Source: Spirochaetales bacterium
GTDB lineage: Bacteria; Spirochaetota; Spirochaetia; SZUA-6
NCBI GenBank assembly: GCA_003233545.1
Contig: QILZ01000146.1
Location: forward strand, 1 to 15,755
Length of the DNA: 15,755 nt
Reading direction: 5' to 3'
How positions within the stretch are numbered: the stretch's first letter is position 1; each line of letters starts with the position of its first letter. Made by a program: the position numbers and the translations under genes. Of the stretch, positions 14,652 to 15,755 are shown in pieces. The notes beneath the pieces are model-generated. The model made no database searches, had not been told where the DNA came from, and saw only the letters and a program-made list of their open reading frames with translations.

Positions 14652-15755
14652 AGTCCTCCGGCTTGTATATTTTCCTTTTTATAAATAGATCGACGATTTT
14701 CTTGTTCAGCCTGCCGTCCAGAGCATCGTATTTAAGTATCGTAAGTGCCTTTTCTACAGGAAGCCGGTTTTTATATGGCCTGTCGGATGCTATAAGAGCA
14801 TCATAAATATCCGCAATACACATTATCTGCGATTCTACCGGTATCTCGGAAGCCCTTTTCCCGTCAGGATATCCCGAACCATCTAACTTCTCATGATGAT
14901 TAAGGGTGATTTCCGGAATTTTAAGCAACCCGGTTGTCCACTTGATTTCCTTAAGAAACCTGTATGTGTATTCGACATGACTCATTATTGCCTTCCGTTC
15001 CTCCGGAGATAGGCTCCCGAATTGAATACTCAACAACTCAAACTCCTCTTCGTTAAGCAGAGCTATTTCTTTTCCCCTGGAATCCATGAAACGTTTCTCT
15101 TTCATTTCTTTAAGAAAATCCAGATCATCCCGGACAGGCGGCTCCGGGATATTTACTTTCTTAACGGTGTTTTTAAACTGTTCCAGTTCATCCAATATCT
15201 CCCGTCTTTTTTCTTCGGAGTGAACATTAAGCAAAGTGGAAAATTCGGCACAGGCTGTTCTTGCCATAATCCTTTCCAGTTCCCACGGAAAGAGTTTTTC
15301 CGCTTTTAACAGTACCGCTTCCGGGACCCCTATCTTTCCGAAATCATGAAGCAGCCCTGCATACCGAAGCTGGCGCATTTCGCTTCCGCTGAAACTATAT
15401 TTCGCAAGCGGGCCTTCATTTTCCGAGTTTATCGCATCCGCAATTCTCGTAACGAGTTTTGCAACCCTCCTGGAATGTCCGGCAGTGGAAGGCTCCCTCG
15501 AATCGACAGCCAGTGCCGATGCTTCGATAAAGCTCTCCAAAAGTTCCTCTATCTCTATGTAAAAAATAGCGTTTTCTATACATACGGCAGCCTGCGATGC
15601 CAGTACTTCTATGATCTGTATCGATTCCTTACCGAAAGGCAGCACTTCTTTCTTTGTTATTTTTTCGGTTGTAAGTTTTGTCTTTCTGTGTTTCTTTCTG
15701 TTTATCAGCTGAATCACCCCTATAACATCCCCTTCTCTGTTCAGCATGGGAACTG
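14623..15755 (-). CDS. GAF/HD-GYP cyclic-di-GMP phosphodiesterase-type protein (partial, N-terminus beyond right edge)
   Basis: HD-GYP domains hydrolyse cyclic di-GMP. The visible part begins within the end of a GAF domain: the codons before the ATG at 15747 read VP, and VPMLNREGDVIGVIQLINRK is the usual GAF strand, so the gene continues past the window and that ATG is internal. Numbering from it, a helical linker (45-80) leads to the HD-GYP domain with H91, HD at 134-135, K138, H257, HH at 284-285 and GSGYP (290-294), all intact, and D313 in ADIYDAL. Unusually, about 95 residues (roughly 150-245), charged and helical, separate the HDFGKIGVPEAVLLK segment from LSPEERKAIMSHVEY, which are nearly adjacent in typical members. 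It ends with TGA inside the 3' end of the convergent HEAT gene. Confidence 0.9.
   Translation of the reverse strand, partial: VPMLNREGDVIGVIQLINRKKHRKTKLTTEKITKKEVLPFGKESIQIIEVLASQAAVCIENAIFYIEIEELLESFIEASALAVDSREPSTAGHSRRVAKLVTRIADAINSENEGPLAKYSFSGSEMRQLRYAGLLHDFGKIGVPEAVLLKAEKLFPWELERIMARTACAEFSTLLNVHSEEKRREILDELEQFKNTVKKVNIPEPPVRDDLDFLKEMKEKRFMDSRGKEIALLNEEEFELLSIQFGSLSPEERKAIMSHVEYTYRFLKEIKWTTGLLKIPEITLNHHEKLDGSGYPDGKRASEIPVESQIMCIADIYDALIASDRPYKNRLPVEKALTILKYDALDGRLNKKIVDLFIKRKIYKPEDSNNSLRSPH

Overview
The window is a gene-dense stretch (small intergenic gaps, GC roughly low-to-mid 40s by eye) from a bacterium. The mix of protein families, a PerR-type regulator, a probable selenoprotein and abundant HEAT-repeat and HD-GYP proteins resembles Spirochaetota (Treponema/Spirochaeta-like), but no marker gene is present, so this assignment is an inference of about 50% confidence. 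No rRNA, tRNA, CRISPR array or insertion sequence was seen.

Layout. (1) 1-2845, minus: a two-component pair, a hybrid PAS-PAS histidine kinase followed after one base by a sigma-54-dependent NtrC-type response regulator that runs off the left edge. The kinase N-terminus appears to be broken by a one-base shift. (2) 3034-3294, plus: a small three-helix membrane protein with its own promoter. (3) 7711 down to 3253, minus: a tight five-gene run, THEP1-like NTPase, SDR oxidoreductase (3-ketodihydrosphingosine reductase-like), monoacylglycerol-lipase-like hydrolase, QueG-like iron-sulfur reductase and an MdtG-like MFS transporter interrupted by a one-base frameshift. (4) 7861-9903: a redox block. 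PerR reads rightward and converges on a leftward pair, a nitroreductase expressed from a strong promoter that leaves no 5' leader, then a HEAT-repeat/peroxiredoxin-like fusion whose active-site codon is an in-frame UGA. (5) 9966-14651, plus: an eight-helix membrane protein with a degenerate M28-peptidase-like ectodomain, then a secreted HEAT-repeat protein. (6) 14623-15755, minus: a GAF/HD-GYP signalling protein, cut by the right edge, whose 3' end overlaps the HEAT gene.

The most notable item is the gene at 8371-9327. One continuous reading frame is interrupted only by a UGA, located exactly where the peroxidatic Cys of a CPxC motif should be. A short hairpin with a G-initiated loop follows at a distance suited to a bacterial SECIS. 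This points to a selenocysteine-containing peroxiredoxin-like protein fused to HEAT repeats, placed next to a PerR peroxide sensor and a nitroreductase, so a peroxide or redox-defence role is plausible.
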